Positions 21,866-33,844 of a stretch of DNA of 64,000 nt are shown here, piece after piece. Origin of the DNA: Microcebus murinus (Eukaryota > Chordata > Mammalia > Primates > Cheirogaleidae); NCBI RefSeq assembly GCF_040939455.1, contig NC_134126.1, positions 3,282,375-3,346,374 of the forward strand. Reading direction: 5' to 3'. Each line of letters begins with the position of its first letter. Position 1 is the first letter of the stretch. Under the pieces are notes generated by a model. That model ran no database searches, was not told the DNA's origin, and saw only the letters and a list, made by a program, of their open reading frames with translations. Position numbers and translations under genes: made by a program.

Positions 21866-23437
21866 GAGTTCAGATTGAGTTTCCTTTGAATGTTTTATCA
21901 TACCTAAAAGAGCCTTGAGTTTCTAGTGTTTTACTTATTTTAGAAAATTTCCTCTTGTAGAATTTTATTAACTCAACAAGATAAAACACTCTGTTGCTGT
22001 TAACTTTGCCATTATTCCTGTGTTTGCAAGTATTTTTCTCTGTGAGTAGACCATCAGTATTTGCTAATTGTTGCTTATAGAAGTTAGGCTCCTGCTCTCC
22101 CAAAGAAAGGAGGAGATAGTCTACCTTCCTTGTTGATCCATTTCAAAGAAAGGATTTGAAAGGATTGAAAGTTTAGGTTCAGTGGACAAAGTGCTGTGAA
22201 GAGCTTAAAGTAACTCTTGACAAGTAGACTGTTTTTGATCAGGAAATGGTTTGCTCAGTTAAATGATATGTTGTTCTGAGAGGTACACTGTTTGTCCACA
22301 CTATCAATCTGTTGTCATGAGAATGTAGCTATTTGAACAGTCAGCTGAATTGATTTTTTTAGAGCAATGAGGTTATTTTCTGGTTTACATTCTAATCCTC
22401 CCAGGCAAGACTTTCCAGAAAAAATACTATAATCAGGATCATATAGACACTCTAAATTCACAGCATAATCAAAATTAAGGGCATGTTGCTTGAAGAATTC
22501 ATATCATTAGAGATATCTACACATGAGGTTTTAGATACATAATTTATAGCAACTAGCTGATTATACAAATCAAAGTACTCTTTTTATGTCTCAGTACTTC
22601 TCAGTTATCATACTTTATTAATAACAAACCAGAATCTGCAAACAAATATAGTGGTTTTCCTTGTTTTAAAGAGATTCTGTCTCTGTCTCTGTCTCTCTTT
22701 TGACGTTAAGATTATATACAAAATATCCCACTTATGCACACATATATTTTAACTGTTGACTCTGCAAAGATCACAAAATGATACAATCTTAAATATCTTG
22801 AAGGATTTACAGAGCTTTTCTTTTAAAACAGATGTTAATTTTCCCTGAATACACACTTCAGATGTTCATGAGATACCTCAGTTCACATTTGCAAGTAAAT
22901 GGTGGACATGCATATAAATGAAATGAATTCACTAAGATTGTTCAATGTCATAAGCAAATGCAAAGTGTGTGCACATAATACAAATAGATATTACTGAAAC
23001 TTAATAAAGTTGATTTTGAAATAGTGTCTTTAATTTTAAGAATATTGAAAATGTGTTTATGTTATTGTCATAATATTTTTTAAATGACCTAAATTTCTTA
23101 AATTTTTATTTTTTATAGTTGCTTTATTATTCTCAATGTGTGCATATGGAAAGAAAATTTGTTTTGCAAACAGCTATTTCCCTTCTTCGTGTATTTATAG
23201 CACAATCAGTATTTCCAAATAGACTAAAAACAGAAGCCACAACTGCTCTATTTACATGTCTTTCATACCATGTTTCTCTATGGTTTTAAACTCTTGGAAA
23301 AGTGAAATATAAAAAAAAAAGTGAATGTATTATTTTTTAATCTAGCCTAAAGATATGTTTTTCTTTGGGCTGATTTTATTTTGTAGGAATGAGGAAGTGA
23401 GATTTGAATATCCCAAAGAGAATGTTTGCTGCCCATT
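21866..23437. other. Unassigned AT-rich stretch
   Basis: Contains a short TCTCTG tract at 22677-22698. Nothing else was recognised. Confidence 0.4.
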
Positions 23438-23450
23438 GAAAACAAATTGA

Positions 23451-23956
23451 TTATTATTATTTTTTTATTTCATCATATTATGGGGGTACAAATATTGTTA
23501 CCCCCCAATCCCTGGTGAACACCACCACCATTTGAGCACCATAGTTTCAATCAGTCAGTACCAATTTGATGGTAAGTACATGTGGAGCCCATTTTCCTGG
23601 TCTTGCGTCACCTCAGTTTGGATAATGGGCTTAAGCTTAATCCGGGATAGTATACATGGTGCTAGCTTGCTGTCATTTCTTAGAATTGAGTAATATTCCA
23701 TTGTGAACATATATCAAATTTTAATTATCCACTCATGAATTGACGGGCACTTGGGTTGTTTCCATGTCCTTGTAATAGTGAATTGTGCTGCCAGAAATAT
23801 TCGGGTGCAGATGTCTTTATAATACAATGTTTTATGCTCTTTTGGGTAGATGCGTAACAATACTATTGCTGGGTCGAATGGTATTTCTATTTTTAGCTGT
23901 TTGAGGTATCTCCAAATTCTTTTTCACAAAGGTTGTACTAATTTGCATTCCCACCA
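23451..23956 (-). mobile_element. Lineage L1 3' end, antisense (left half of the double insertion)
   Basis: After a T-rich start (23451-23470) comes 'catcatattatgggggtac', the antisense lineage L1 3' UTR. The ORF2 C-terminal region follows ('tccatgtccttgtaatagtgaattgtgctgcc' near 23760-23792). Homology stops abruptly at 'cattcccacc' (about 23955). No copy of the target repeat exists at this inner border. Confidence 0.85.
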
Positions 23957-24520
23957 AAAAAAAAGATCATAAAAAAGTAATAATAGAAATAACAATTAAT
24001 AAGGAAGTCATGTCAAAAGCTGTTTTAATTTCCAAATGCAATTGGGGGGTGTGCCTGTCTTTTGGTTATTGATTCCTAGTTTTCTTTCATTTATTTCAAA
24101 TAATATGTTTTATAAATTTATTTAGGGGAAGATCTTGGGAAACACTGACTGTATTTGAACATATTTTAAATTTATCATTCAGAAAGCAATGACCCTGAAT
24201 TTTTTTATCCCTCACCTTCCATCCCTATTTCAAGACTGAATATGTCTTCTGCTAGGACACAGTATTAAGCAAGTCAGTTCATTACCAATCATCTGTTTGA
24301 ATGAAAACTTTTCTGAAACTGTAAAGCAAAATAAATTCACAAAAGAAATTTTATGTTGAGGCTTAGATCATTCTGTGACAGTCATTTGTAACCCCTTACT
24401 TCAAATTCTCATTAAAACCTACCTAGCATTTTTCTCATTATTATAATATTCAAAGGTTATAAATATGAATTTATAAAACATATTTTGATTAATAAAATAC
24501 AATTTTATCTAAAAAAAAAA
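23957..24520 (+). pseudogene. Retrocopy of an unidentified polyadenylated transcript (3' UTR-like)
   Basis: AATAAA at 24491-24496 lies 14 bases before a 10-base A-run (24511-24520), and the target duplication starts right after. This is the hallmark of L1-mediated retroposition of an mRNA or non-coding RNA. The body is AT-rich, has no substantial open frame and reads like a 3' UTR. I do not recognise the source gene. Confidence 0.65.
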
Positions 24521-24533
24521 GAAAACAAATTGA

Positions 24534-26725
24534 AAGCTACTGATTTGTAGGAAACCAAATGTCTGAACAAAGCAAAATGTCTTATGGTTGTGGGTGGTAT
24601 ATAGACACAGCCAAGTTTAAGAAAATAAAAAAAGTATGTAATATAACGGCCCCCATTTGTTCTACCCAGCCATATTTGTGATTTCAATATTAGAGAAAAT
24701 ATTTTAGGTTTCCTCTTATCTCTTTATCATTTGATATTTCATAAAATTATTTTACTCTCCACATTGCTTATATGTTATTCCTCAAAATCCTATCATAGAA
24801 TCATTTTTTCCTATTCACACTCTTTTTAGATAGGCATGTGCACTCTGAAGTCACATTCACGAAGTAGATCTCTTCCATTTACTATGTGAGGTTCACTCTC
24901 CAGCTGACTTCACTCTTCTCTGCAGCCGGGAGGCTGAGCTCTGTGGACAGGCCCAGCACAGCCCCTTGTAATCATGTCTGGAGTTCCTTTCTCCCAGTGG
25001 GAGGCACAGCTAGGAGTTAGAAAAGCAGGAAAAAGAAGCTATATCGGGATTTTATTCCCTTGTTCTCCCAGTTAATTTTGGAATAATTGTTTTCAAACAT
25101 TCCTTAAAAGAAATACCCTTTATAACCTCCTTAAATTAGGCTTCTTGATTTTTTATCTCCTCAGGCGGAGGTATATCAAACTTGACATTATTGACTTTTT
25201 AGAACAGGCAATCCCTTTCTCTGGGAGAGGCTGTGCCCTGCGTTGTGAGATGATTGGCAGCAGCTTGTCCTCTGCATGTTACATGCCAACGGTAACCCCA
25301 CCCCCAGCTGCACAATGAAAGTGTCTCCAGATACCACATGTCCCATGGTGACAGAGTCTTCCTCTTTGGAGAAATACTGTTTTAGGTCTAGGATTGGTAA
25401 TACTTCCTCTCTGATATTAGCACTGGTTTTCTAAACTTTTTTCTTTGCATGTGTGTGTCCTTATACATCCCATAGCTATATAAATTGTCTCTTTCTTAAA
25501 GTGTTCAAACTATTAATTTGAGTGTGAGCTCTTTTCTGAAGGTGCCCTTGTAACACAAGGATGGACACCAGGATTGACCTTAAGGAGTGTATCTTCAGAA
25601 TTAAATTCACAAATGTATGATCTGCATAGAAAACCTGCTCGTTGGCCACAGATAATGTATCAATAATCTGTGTCATTTAGTAGTATCAAGATTCCTGAAA
25701 CTTGTCTGTGGTGTTATGTGATAAAATGCAGATGGAAGGCAGGACCCTGATAGACAAAATGCTAATAATATTTAGAAACTACATAATTAAAACAGGGTTG
25801 TAAAGACTTTGATGTCTGTTTTGCCTCCTCTAATGGCCTTAGAGAAAAAAGGAAATGTTGAAGTCTGAAATGACAAATCAGAGCCTGAAAGAAAAAGCAG
25901 AAAGCCTCCATTGCATTTACAAAGACTACATCTATTCCTTTAACTTAACAACAAAAAAAGTAACTGATGACAAAGCCTAAAAGCTAACCTTGAGAATTAT
26001 AGAATTGCATCTCAACTTTTCCAACAAACATGCAGACAGTGGTGAGAAGGAATAGAATCTTCAAATGAGAGCAATATAATTGGAAAGTTTCAATCAACAA
26101 ATTTCACTGAAGCCCCTAGTTGGAAAAGGAAGACCTTTTCTGCACCTTATTTCAATTTAAGATTTGTTTGTCATTAATTACAAACAAGCAAATTAAATAA
26201 ATAAATAGAAAACATCTCAGTGGTTAAATCTGAGACAGATACTCAGATACTTTCACAAACTGATGCTAAATTTCTTTGAAATCCAACTTCACTCTTTTCC
26301 ATTGTCTTTAGTCCTATCATAAGAGTCAGATATCAGCATAGCTCAGTCTGGGAAGTCCATATCTATACATCAAAGAGCCTCACGTGTTTATGAGTGGCCT
26401 TACATGTTTGTATGTATGCAGACAATATATAAAAGACTTTCCCCAACAGTCATGGGGAAAATCTTGGGTACCTATATATGAAAGCAGAGTCTAAGGGTAC
26501 AAAATCACAACAGATAAAATGCAAGGCCTTATTGGGTTAAATTTACTGATACAGAAGCACTTCTCCAGGATTAGGGATTTAATATTTTGATTTGAGCACC
26601 TAAGAATGTTATTAGCAGTCTTTGAAGTTGGCTAAGAAAGGTCTGAACTTAACAGTGGCCTACAGTCCTTGGAGAACAAGGGTGGAACCGCCTCAACGTG
26701 GCAGGCGGGCTCTCAAGGAGTGATC
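24534..26725. other. Unassigned stretch
   Basis: Moderately GC-rich near 24900-25030 and 25200-25330. No gene, repeat family or RNA was recognised. Confidence 0.4.
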
Positions 26726-27257
26726 TCTAACTGCTGGTGTTCACACCCTTCTGTGATCCCTACTTCTCACAACAGAATATGACAAAGGTGGCAGGACATA
26801 CATATTTACATGTATGTGGCTTGAGCATGTTGCCTGAGAACGTAATGCCTGTCTTGCTGCAGAGTCTCTCTGTCCCTCTGGCTGTGACTCAGCAGGTGTC
26901 TGTGTTTGGGAATGCTGTGCAGCAAGCAAACAGGAGCAGCCTCTCTGGGCTGAGGGTAGCTCCTGGCTAACAGCAAGTCAGAAGCTGAAGCGTTCCGTTC
27001 TACAGCTGCAAGAGACTGAACTCTGCCCATAACTTCAGTGATTTTGGAAGTGGATCCTTACCCATCTGAACCTCAGCCTAGAGTACGGGCCTAGCAGATA
27101 CCTTGCTTTCAAGCTTGCGAAGACCTAAACAGAGGGATCAGCTAACCAATGCCAGGATCTGAGACCCACAGAAACTGTGAAATAATAAATGTATGAGTTG
27201 TTTTAAGCAACTAAGTTTGTGGCAATATTGTTACACAGCAATGGAAAACTAATGTCC
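26726..27257 (+). mobile_element. MaLR-type solo LTR (MLT1-like)
   Basis: The 5' part has 'acaacagaatatgacaaaggtggcagg' (26770). The 3' part has 'ctgcaagagactgaactctgcc' (27006), 'acccacagaaactgtgaaataataaatg' (27164) and 'aagtttgtggcaatattgttacacagcaatgg' (27214). All are MLT1-like LTR landmarks, shared with 2495-3140. Non-coding. Confidence 0.65.
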
Positions 27258-28089
27258 TTGACATGCTATAGAGGAAGGTGTCTGAATGCTTAGAGGAATA
27301 AAAATGCTGGAATAAATCTGTTACAAGCAAACCGTTCAGCCACAGTCTTCCACAAGGCGAAGACCTAGAGAACAGTCCGTTGACCAGATACGGATAGGTC
27401 ATTGCTCAGCGAAGCACTGTTACCCTCACAAAGCTCTGCGAGAGACGGCCTTTGGCAACAGAGAAGACGGCGGGGACGCTGCAGTGGAATTATTCCTTCA
27501 TCTCAATGGGAGGAACTGGAATTTTGAATTCCAATGGCAACTTTATTGTCAGAGATAAAGAAGGTATCTTTAGCTTCTTTATTATCTCTCTCTCAGATAC
27601 CAACATTTACCCAGTCACATGAACAAAAATCCTCTGGATTACATTGATGGCTATTTTCCTTACCACTCCTCTATTTTCACATTTTTCAAATGTGTTCCAT
27701 CTCTCCGTCCATAATATCATTGCCTTATGTGGTGGCTCTCTGCTTGTCAAGTAGCTAAGCTGAGCCTTGTTTCCCAGAATTCTAGCCACTGAATCTTTCC
27801 AAGCCAAGTCTGACCATGAGAAAAATTTCTAGATTGGAAGGTAGAAAAGCAACCATGTCATGCTCTGAAGGTTCAGAATTATGCTACGTGCTTTTGACGC
27901 ACACGTCGTCACTGGTCTGCTAGCTCTCCTTGTTGGGCAGCAGCCGGTCAGCCAATTCCCCAGAAATGCCAGATCTTTTCATCAGCACGTCTGGATCCTG
28001 GGCCAGGCGTGTGTGCCGCTCCATAATGATGGGCACCAGCTCTCACTCTTGAAGAACAGAAGTCTCAGCAGTATGTCTGTTTGCCTGGA
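27258..28089. other. Unassigned stretch
   Basis: No repeat family was firmly recognised. It could be part of the ERVL interior that becomes readable at 28090. Confidence 0.35.
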
Positions 28090-28960
28090 AGGAAAGATGG
28101 CCAGAGCTATGGATCTAATGGCTTGGCAGGGACTTAGAGCATTTGATAACAGGAGGTTTGGCAAAAAGCTATGGCGTAGACCATTCAAAATAGTCACAGG
28201 ATATCAAGGTATTTGCATTCTGTGTAAATGCTCCAGAAAGAATAACTTCAGCGGAGAAAGATTAACAAATTAAACAGGATTAATCATCCTGTGTGTGATG
28301 GGCTTTCTCTAGCTATCTCTCTTATTGCCTAATGGGCTCAGGTACATGGCTTTAGTGGCAGGGGTGGATTTTATATATGGACTAAGCAAACTGACTTCTG
28401 ATCCCCAAGGCCTCCCTAATCACAACTGCCGATCTGCTCTTGATCTGCCAATAGCAGAAAACAGCCCTGAGTCTCACGTCGCGCTGTTCCCGGGTGAGGT
28501 CAGCCAGCCCTCGCGGCCGGCTGCTGCTGGCGGACCAGTCCTGCCACAGAAGGGACAGTGCATTGCTCTCCCTGGGACAGGCAATCACTCTGGTATGTTT
28601 TTGCCTTTTCTGACCCAATATTTCTGTTAAAACTAAAATTCTTGGGCTTATATTAAAACACCTGATTCATTGTCTTAGTATTACTCATAGTACAACTCCT
28701 GATCAAATAACTAATATCCCAGTGAGTTCATGAAGTGTGACAATGGGGTTGATAATCCTATGTGCACTGGTCTTATAATATTCCCATCACAATAAAATAT
28801 CTCTCCCAATAAAATGATGGAATGCCATTTTTCATATTAGTTATACACCAGCTGGGTGGCTAAAACTGGCTGACATTAGGCAATGTTCTCCAGGATGTTG
28901 TTCAAAATTAGTGTCATTAATATCAGCTATGATAATGTAACCAGTCACAGGCTATAATTA
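28090..28960 (+). pseudogene. ERVL-type pol remnant (RNase H to integrase)
   Basis: The nucleotide text follows ERVL pol in order. An RNase H-like end lies at 28140-28260. The integrase N-terminal part is at 28325-28470, and an integrase-core-like part follows to about 28790. A segment with 'ccagctgggtggc' and 'gttctccaggatg' lies near 28850-28905. Indels and stops break every frame; the longest open piece is about 100 codons (28325-28630), with the zinc-binding histidines and cysteines not all preserved. No LTRs were found close by, so this is an orphaned internal fragment. Confidence 0.6.
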
Positions 28961-29828
28961 TCATGAGTACTTCTTCATTTTGATCAGAATGTATTTGTAT
29001 ATACACAAACATATTTCTCCCTTTTTCATTTCTACCACTTAATGTATTAATGTAAATTTTGGGCAATTTTATATCTAGTTTTAAGATATAGACTATTAAA
29101 GGGGAGAGTACATTCCAGCTAGCAGAGGAAGGAACATTTGCTCATCAACTAAAAAAACAAAACAGGAGTTTGTATTATTCTGGAGGAGAAGGTAATATGT
29201 GGGTAAGTAGCATAATGTTAGGCATAAATATGATTTTCATTCCTCTCATGGCCCCATATTAGAATTGACCAAAAAGAAGTTTGCATGAGATTTGGAAGGG
29301 TGAAGTGAGTAGCAGCATTTTTATGTTCTGAAGGTTATGAAATGCGGTTATTGGTGCAGTTCCTACGCATTGTTGCTCGTCTGCTAAATGGCTTGTTGGT
29401 AGGGCCAGTGGCCACTTTGACAGCGTCTTAGTTCCACCAGATGTCCTTGTTTAGCTTCTCCCAAATCATGGGCCAAACATATGCACCACTCTTTGGTAAA
29501 AAGTGGGGTTTAATTTATGGGTCAGCTATAACACTGTCCAGTCTTTTTGTTTTGTTTTGTTTTGTTTTTTATTGGTTTCAGGTAGTCATTGTGAGTGCCA
29601 CTGTGTCTTTACCCTTGCACATTTTATGTCCAACTTCTCAATTACCGTTCTTGCTTCATTCAGGCCAGACACAAAAGCAGCATCCGTATATATAGACTAC
29701 CTAACCAGACCCTACAATTATATAAGGTATAATACCACTAATGGATTCCTCGTTTCCTGTTACTGAAACTGATTTTGATTCTCTGATCACATATTATCTA
29801 ACACTCCAGATTTCAAGCTCTCTCACCA
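28961..29828. other. Unassigned stretch
   Basis: Contains a TTTTG-rich tract at 29544-29570. No feature was recognised. Confidence 0.4.
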
Positions 29829-30161
29829 TTTTTTATTTATTTTTTTTGAGACAGAGACTCACTTTGTTGCCCACTAGAGTGCCGTGGCGTCAGCCTAGCT
29901 CACAGCAACTTCAAACTCCTGGGCTCAAGCGATCCTTCTGCCTCAGCCTCCCGAGTAGCCGGGACTACAGGCATGCGCCACCATGCCCAGCTAATTTTTT
30001 TTTTTTACATATATTTTTAACTGTCCAATTAACTTCTATTTTTGGTAGAGATGGCGTCTTGCTCTTGCTCAGTCTGGTTTCAAACTCCTGATCTTGAGTG
30101 ATCTGCCCACCTTGGCCTCCCAGAGTGCTAGGATGACAGGTGTGAGCCACCACGCCCGGCC
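29829..30161 (-). mobile_element. Alu SINE (strepsirrhine type), antisense
   Basis: After the T-rich tail complement comes GAGACAGAGACTCAC, the right and left monomers with a T-rich spacer near 29994-30006, and the end CCACGCCCGGCC. The variant 'gtgccgtggcgtcagcctag' at 29880-29899 differs from human Alu consensus and is typical of lemur-type copies. No clean target duplication; CTAACACT occurs on both sides but not adjacent to the tail. Confidence 0.95.
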
Positions 30162-31179
30162 TAACACTAGTTTTTGACAGCATCTCAGCTCTGAATTCTC
30201 TGGTCATGTGTCTCTGCAGGTGTTGGAGAACTATTGGAAATGCACCAATTGATTCTGCTCTAGCCTTTATGGGAAAGAATATTTTTCAGGATGAATCTGC
30301 ATCATTCTATTTTCATAGATATTGGATACAAGTATTAAAATGATATTTCACGTCTCTGTGGCTGTAGCATTCCATGGTTTTAGTATGCAATGATTTTATA
30401 GCCCCAGTATTTAGGCAGTAGTTAAAAGATGGCCCTCAGATATGATTTGGTCCACCAGCTACTATGTTTTACACAAGAAATAATCATAATAAAAATTGAA
30501 AAATTGTTATAACTCCTTTAGTTGGTTTAATTTCCATGAGAATACTTTAAATTCTTTAATCTTGAAATCACAAAACTTACCTCCATATATTTTTTCATTG
30601 AAAATATGCTTGATTGGAATATAGATATAGTTTATATAGAATTTGGGCTTGTACCAAGTACTCACTATTCTCATACTATCCTATACTAACTTCCTTTAGA
30701 ACAAGAGTTATCAAACTTAGTGTAAATAAAACCACATAGGGACCTAAAGAAATATACATTATTTGGTTTCATCTCCTAAAAATTTGATTTAGTAGACCCA
30801 GGAGGGACATCAGGAATCTGTATTAAGCAAACACTCAGGTGATAACTAACACAAGCATTCTGCTGAGACTGCTCAGCCAAATTAATCATTAAATCGAATT
30901 AAGGAAAGTGTATTAAATTTCTATTCAATTTTATCTACTGAAATATGCAAAACTTTTTAAAATTCTGTATCTGAAATTTAAAGGAGCCCATTGATTGCAG
31001 TTCATTCTGTGAAACTTGCTCTGAATCTAATGAACTTTTTCAGTGATGAATAGAAATCAGAGGTAGTAAGAATACAATTTAAAGTAACAACTTCTCAGGA
31101 TGAAGGGAAACATAACAAAGATTGAAAAATGTCCTTCTCCTAAAACCAATAACATTGTCTTATTTTAATATTTTCACAG
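30162..31179. other. Unassigned AT-rich stretch
   Basis: No supported feature. Confidence 0.4.
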
Positions 31180-31310
31180 TGTTTTATAGTTTTCGAAGCA
31201 CTTTCAAATATTATTTCATTTTATTTGCATAACTGAATAAGGTTGGGAATTGGATTTATATTCTTCTTTTCATGCCCCATGCATTAAAAAGTGAAGTAAC
31301 AACACAAATG
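31180..31310 (-). repeat. MIR SINE fragment, antisense
   Basis: 'gaagcactttcaaatattatttcatttta..tgcataactgaataaggt' followed by a T-rich part fits the reverse complement of the MIR 3' half. Confidence 0.5.
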
Positions 31311-33139
31311 TATTTCATGTCACCTTTTGGTTAGGGCCTGAGCTGATCAAATGCTACAGGGAACCTCTAGAAACATATGGACCCAAACAGAGAGATGTAA
31401 ACATTTTTGGTAGCTAGAAATTTTGAAAGTCAAAGGGAGTCAGAGTTTACCTCTTTTACAGAACAGTACTAAAAGCAGTAAAATAATCCACAATTTATGA
31501 ATATCTAAGTGGAAAGATTTATGTTTCATCAGTAAAGTAAGAAGATAACTGGAAAAGAAATTCATTTTGATATGTTTCTATAATTCATCTTTATATTATT
31601 AAAAACAATTAAAGATTGGCAATAAATACTTTATATTTTGAATAAATTGATGACATATAATCCTAATTATAATGTTTTTGTGTATCTACATATTTTGAGG
31701 CTATATTGATGATTTCCTACCTCTACCTATTTATTTTATAGTCGGTATTAATGACTTGGAAAGTTTAGTTGGAACAAACTTGCACAAATTTGAATGATTA
31801 GGATTAAATTATGTATAATAGAAGTGATGACTTGGAGACAAAAACATTTATATTCTACAGGTTTCAAACACATAAGACATTTTTAAATATAAATATTTGT
31901 TCTTAAATAAATATAGATTTTGTAGGCTCATGATAGATCTAAATGTAGAAAGGTTTTCAATACAAAGTGACTCCCTACAATGATATTTCTAAGATATAAA
32001 TTTGAAAAACAAATTAATAGAAGTATATTAGACTCCAATAATTTTATATACTCTTATCAACTATAATTTTAAATGAAATGTATGTGAATTAACAGTTCAG
32101 TTCTTAAAAAACAAATGCAAGTTCTGGTGCAGTATTATGGCATTGGACACAAAAACAAATGTGCTTTTTAAATATTAATTAATATAAAAATAATTCCTAA
32201 AACAGTGCTAAAATTCAGTGTCTAGAGTTACACAATTTGACCTGTTGTGAAGCTAGTTCTACTGATTTTCTCATGTAATTTAAGACTATAGAGATTAGAA
32301 ATAAGGCTTCTGTAAAAACCTCATGAAACCATAAATGTCACGTGTGATGCAATTACAGACAGTGGGCGTTTCTGATTTATGATGTCCTCAGAGATTCTGT
32401 GAACAGGTAAACATACCTAGTTTGTGTAAAATATGGCTCTGTTAACCATATCATGCTAAGATTCCAATTCCTGATTTAATAAAATAGAAACTCCTGGACC
32501 TCCTTACCTGTCAGTCAGTCAGCTGGCTGAGTTCATTTAAGTGATAAAGAAACAACCCAGGATTTCAATTGTGGGTTTGTGAATCCAGTTCAGCATGCTT
32601 TCCAGCACGCTGCTGTAGTTCACAGAGAGCTGTTCATTCTGTATGTAAGGCACTACTTAAATTTTAGAACCAAACTCAGGATGAGTTTTCCAACTCCACC
32701 TTCCTCATTCCTCCAATTATGCTGCTATTTTAACTGACAATACTCTTATTGTATGCTCATTTTCACACAATACTGCCGTTGTTTATGAGTGTTTTTTCCT
32801 ATAAAATATGTTTCTTTGCAGTAATTTATGTAGAATTCTTTACCTTTGTACACTTAGATTTTCCTTCCTTTTCTGGAATGTAGTAAAAAAAGTCAATAAA
32901 TGCTTGCAGAATTAATGAGGAAGTAGAAGTATAGAAATGATACAGTATATTTGGCAGAGCGGTTACACATTTGATAATCCACATGATTTGATTACTATAA
33001 AATTGGACTCTGCTTACAGAAGAGGCCTACCCCCACCTCTGTGACTGTAATCACACAAATCCCAACAACCGAATGCCCTTTCTTCTACCCCTGCCACCCC
33101 GGTTGTTGCTTCTGAAAACCAAATCTGTAAGATCAATCT
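31311..33139. other. Unassigned AT-rich stretch
   Basis: No gene, repeat family or RNA was recognised. Confidence 0.4.
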
Positions 33140-33470
33140 CATATTATCTTTCCTTTGTGAAGCCTCTTCTGGATTTCCCTACAACCTGCTGTAATCTTTT
33201 GTTCAATAAACACCCAAAGTACTGTGGTTATCGTTAGAAAAACTTATTCGTAGCCTTGCCTAGAAAGAAGAATTAATGAACATAATATATACTTGTCAGT
33301 TCTCCCATCTGTGTGCTGACACACAAACGCACTCACATACACACCTTGTTTTTTAAAAACCCTTAATAGCAGTTGTCTCTTATTCATTTACATATTTTTT
33401 GCACATATAGCACATTGCCTGACCTGCATTACAGGGTATTCAAACCTTAATTATGACAAATAAATTGTAA
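33140..33470 (+). repeat. Probable L2 LINE 3' end
   Basis: 'gtgaagcctcttctggatttccc' near 33157 and 'gcacatatagcacattgcctgacc' near 33402 are L2-like landmarks in sense order. Confidence 0.4.
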
Positions 33471-33690
33471 TGGAAATTTTACATAAGACTAAAAATTAAA
33501 AAATGGTTTCTCTTATTTAACAAGGTAAATATAAAACCTTTTTATTTAAAAATAACTTTTAGAAAATTCTGGGTAAAATTGTATGGATTTTTTTCAAGAA
33601 AAAATAACTATAAAAATATAATTATGTTGCTAACATGATGCTTCAATATACATCAACAATAGCTACATAAACAGCTCTGATCACTGTTTT

Positions 33691-33844
33691 AAATTACTGG
33701 TGCTACCTGACGGGTGTGGTGTGCAGCGTCTGGGGGGTGGGCGCGCTTGAAGCTCTGACTCAGGCGGCACAAAGGCAAAATACGTAACCTAAACATTTGT
33801 ACCCCCATATTATGCTGAAATAAAAAAAATAAAAAAATTACTGG
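33691..33844 (+). mobile_element. Very short lineage L1 3' end with target duplication
   Basis: AAATTACTGG occurs at 33691-33700 and 33835-33844. Between them lies only the last part of the L1 3' UTR ('gcgcttgaagctctgactcagg', 'catttgtacccccatattatgctg') plus an A-rich tail. This is an extremely 5'-truncated insertion of about 134 bp, with the same 3' end as the copy at 3432-4260. Confidence 0.85.

Larger units (their letters stand above)
23438..24533. mobile_element. Double-tailed retroinsertion: antisense L1 end joined to a sense retrocopy
   Basis: A perfect 13-bp direct repeat GAAAACAAATTGA (23438-23450 and 24521-24533) flanks 1070 bp. The left edge begins with an L1 poly(A) complement and antisense L1 3' end. 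The right edge ends with AATAAA at 24491-24496 and an A-run at 24511-24520. One target duplication thus encloses two polyadenylated products with tails facing outward. See the two component entries. Confidence 0.8.

Noticed and set aside
28325..28630. 101-codon frame that might look like a small gene
   Set aside because: It is a fragment of ERVL pol with broken neighbours on both sides.
29798..30169. CTAACACT direct repeats as Alu target duplication
   Set aside because: The left copy is separated from the tail by over 20 bases without a second A-tract, so the match may be chance.
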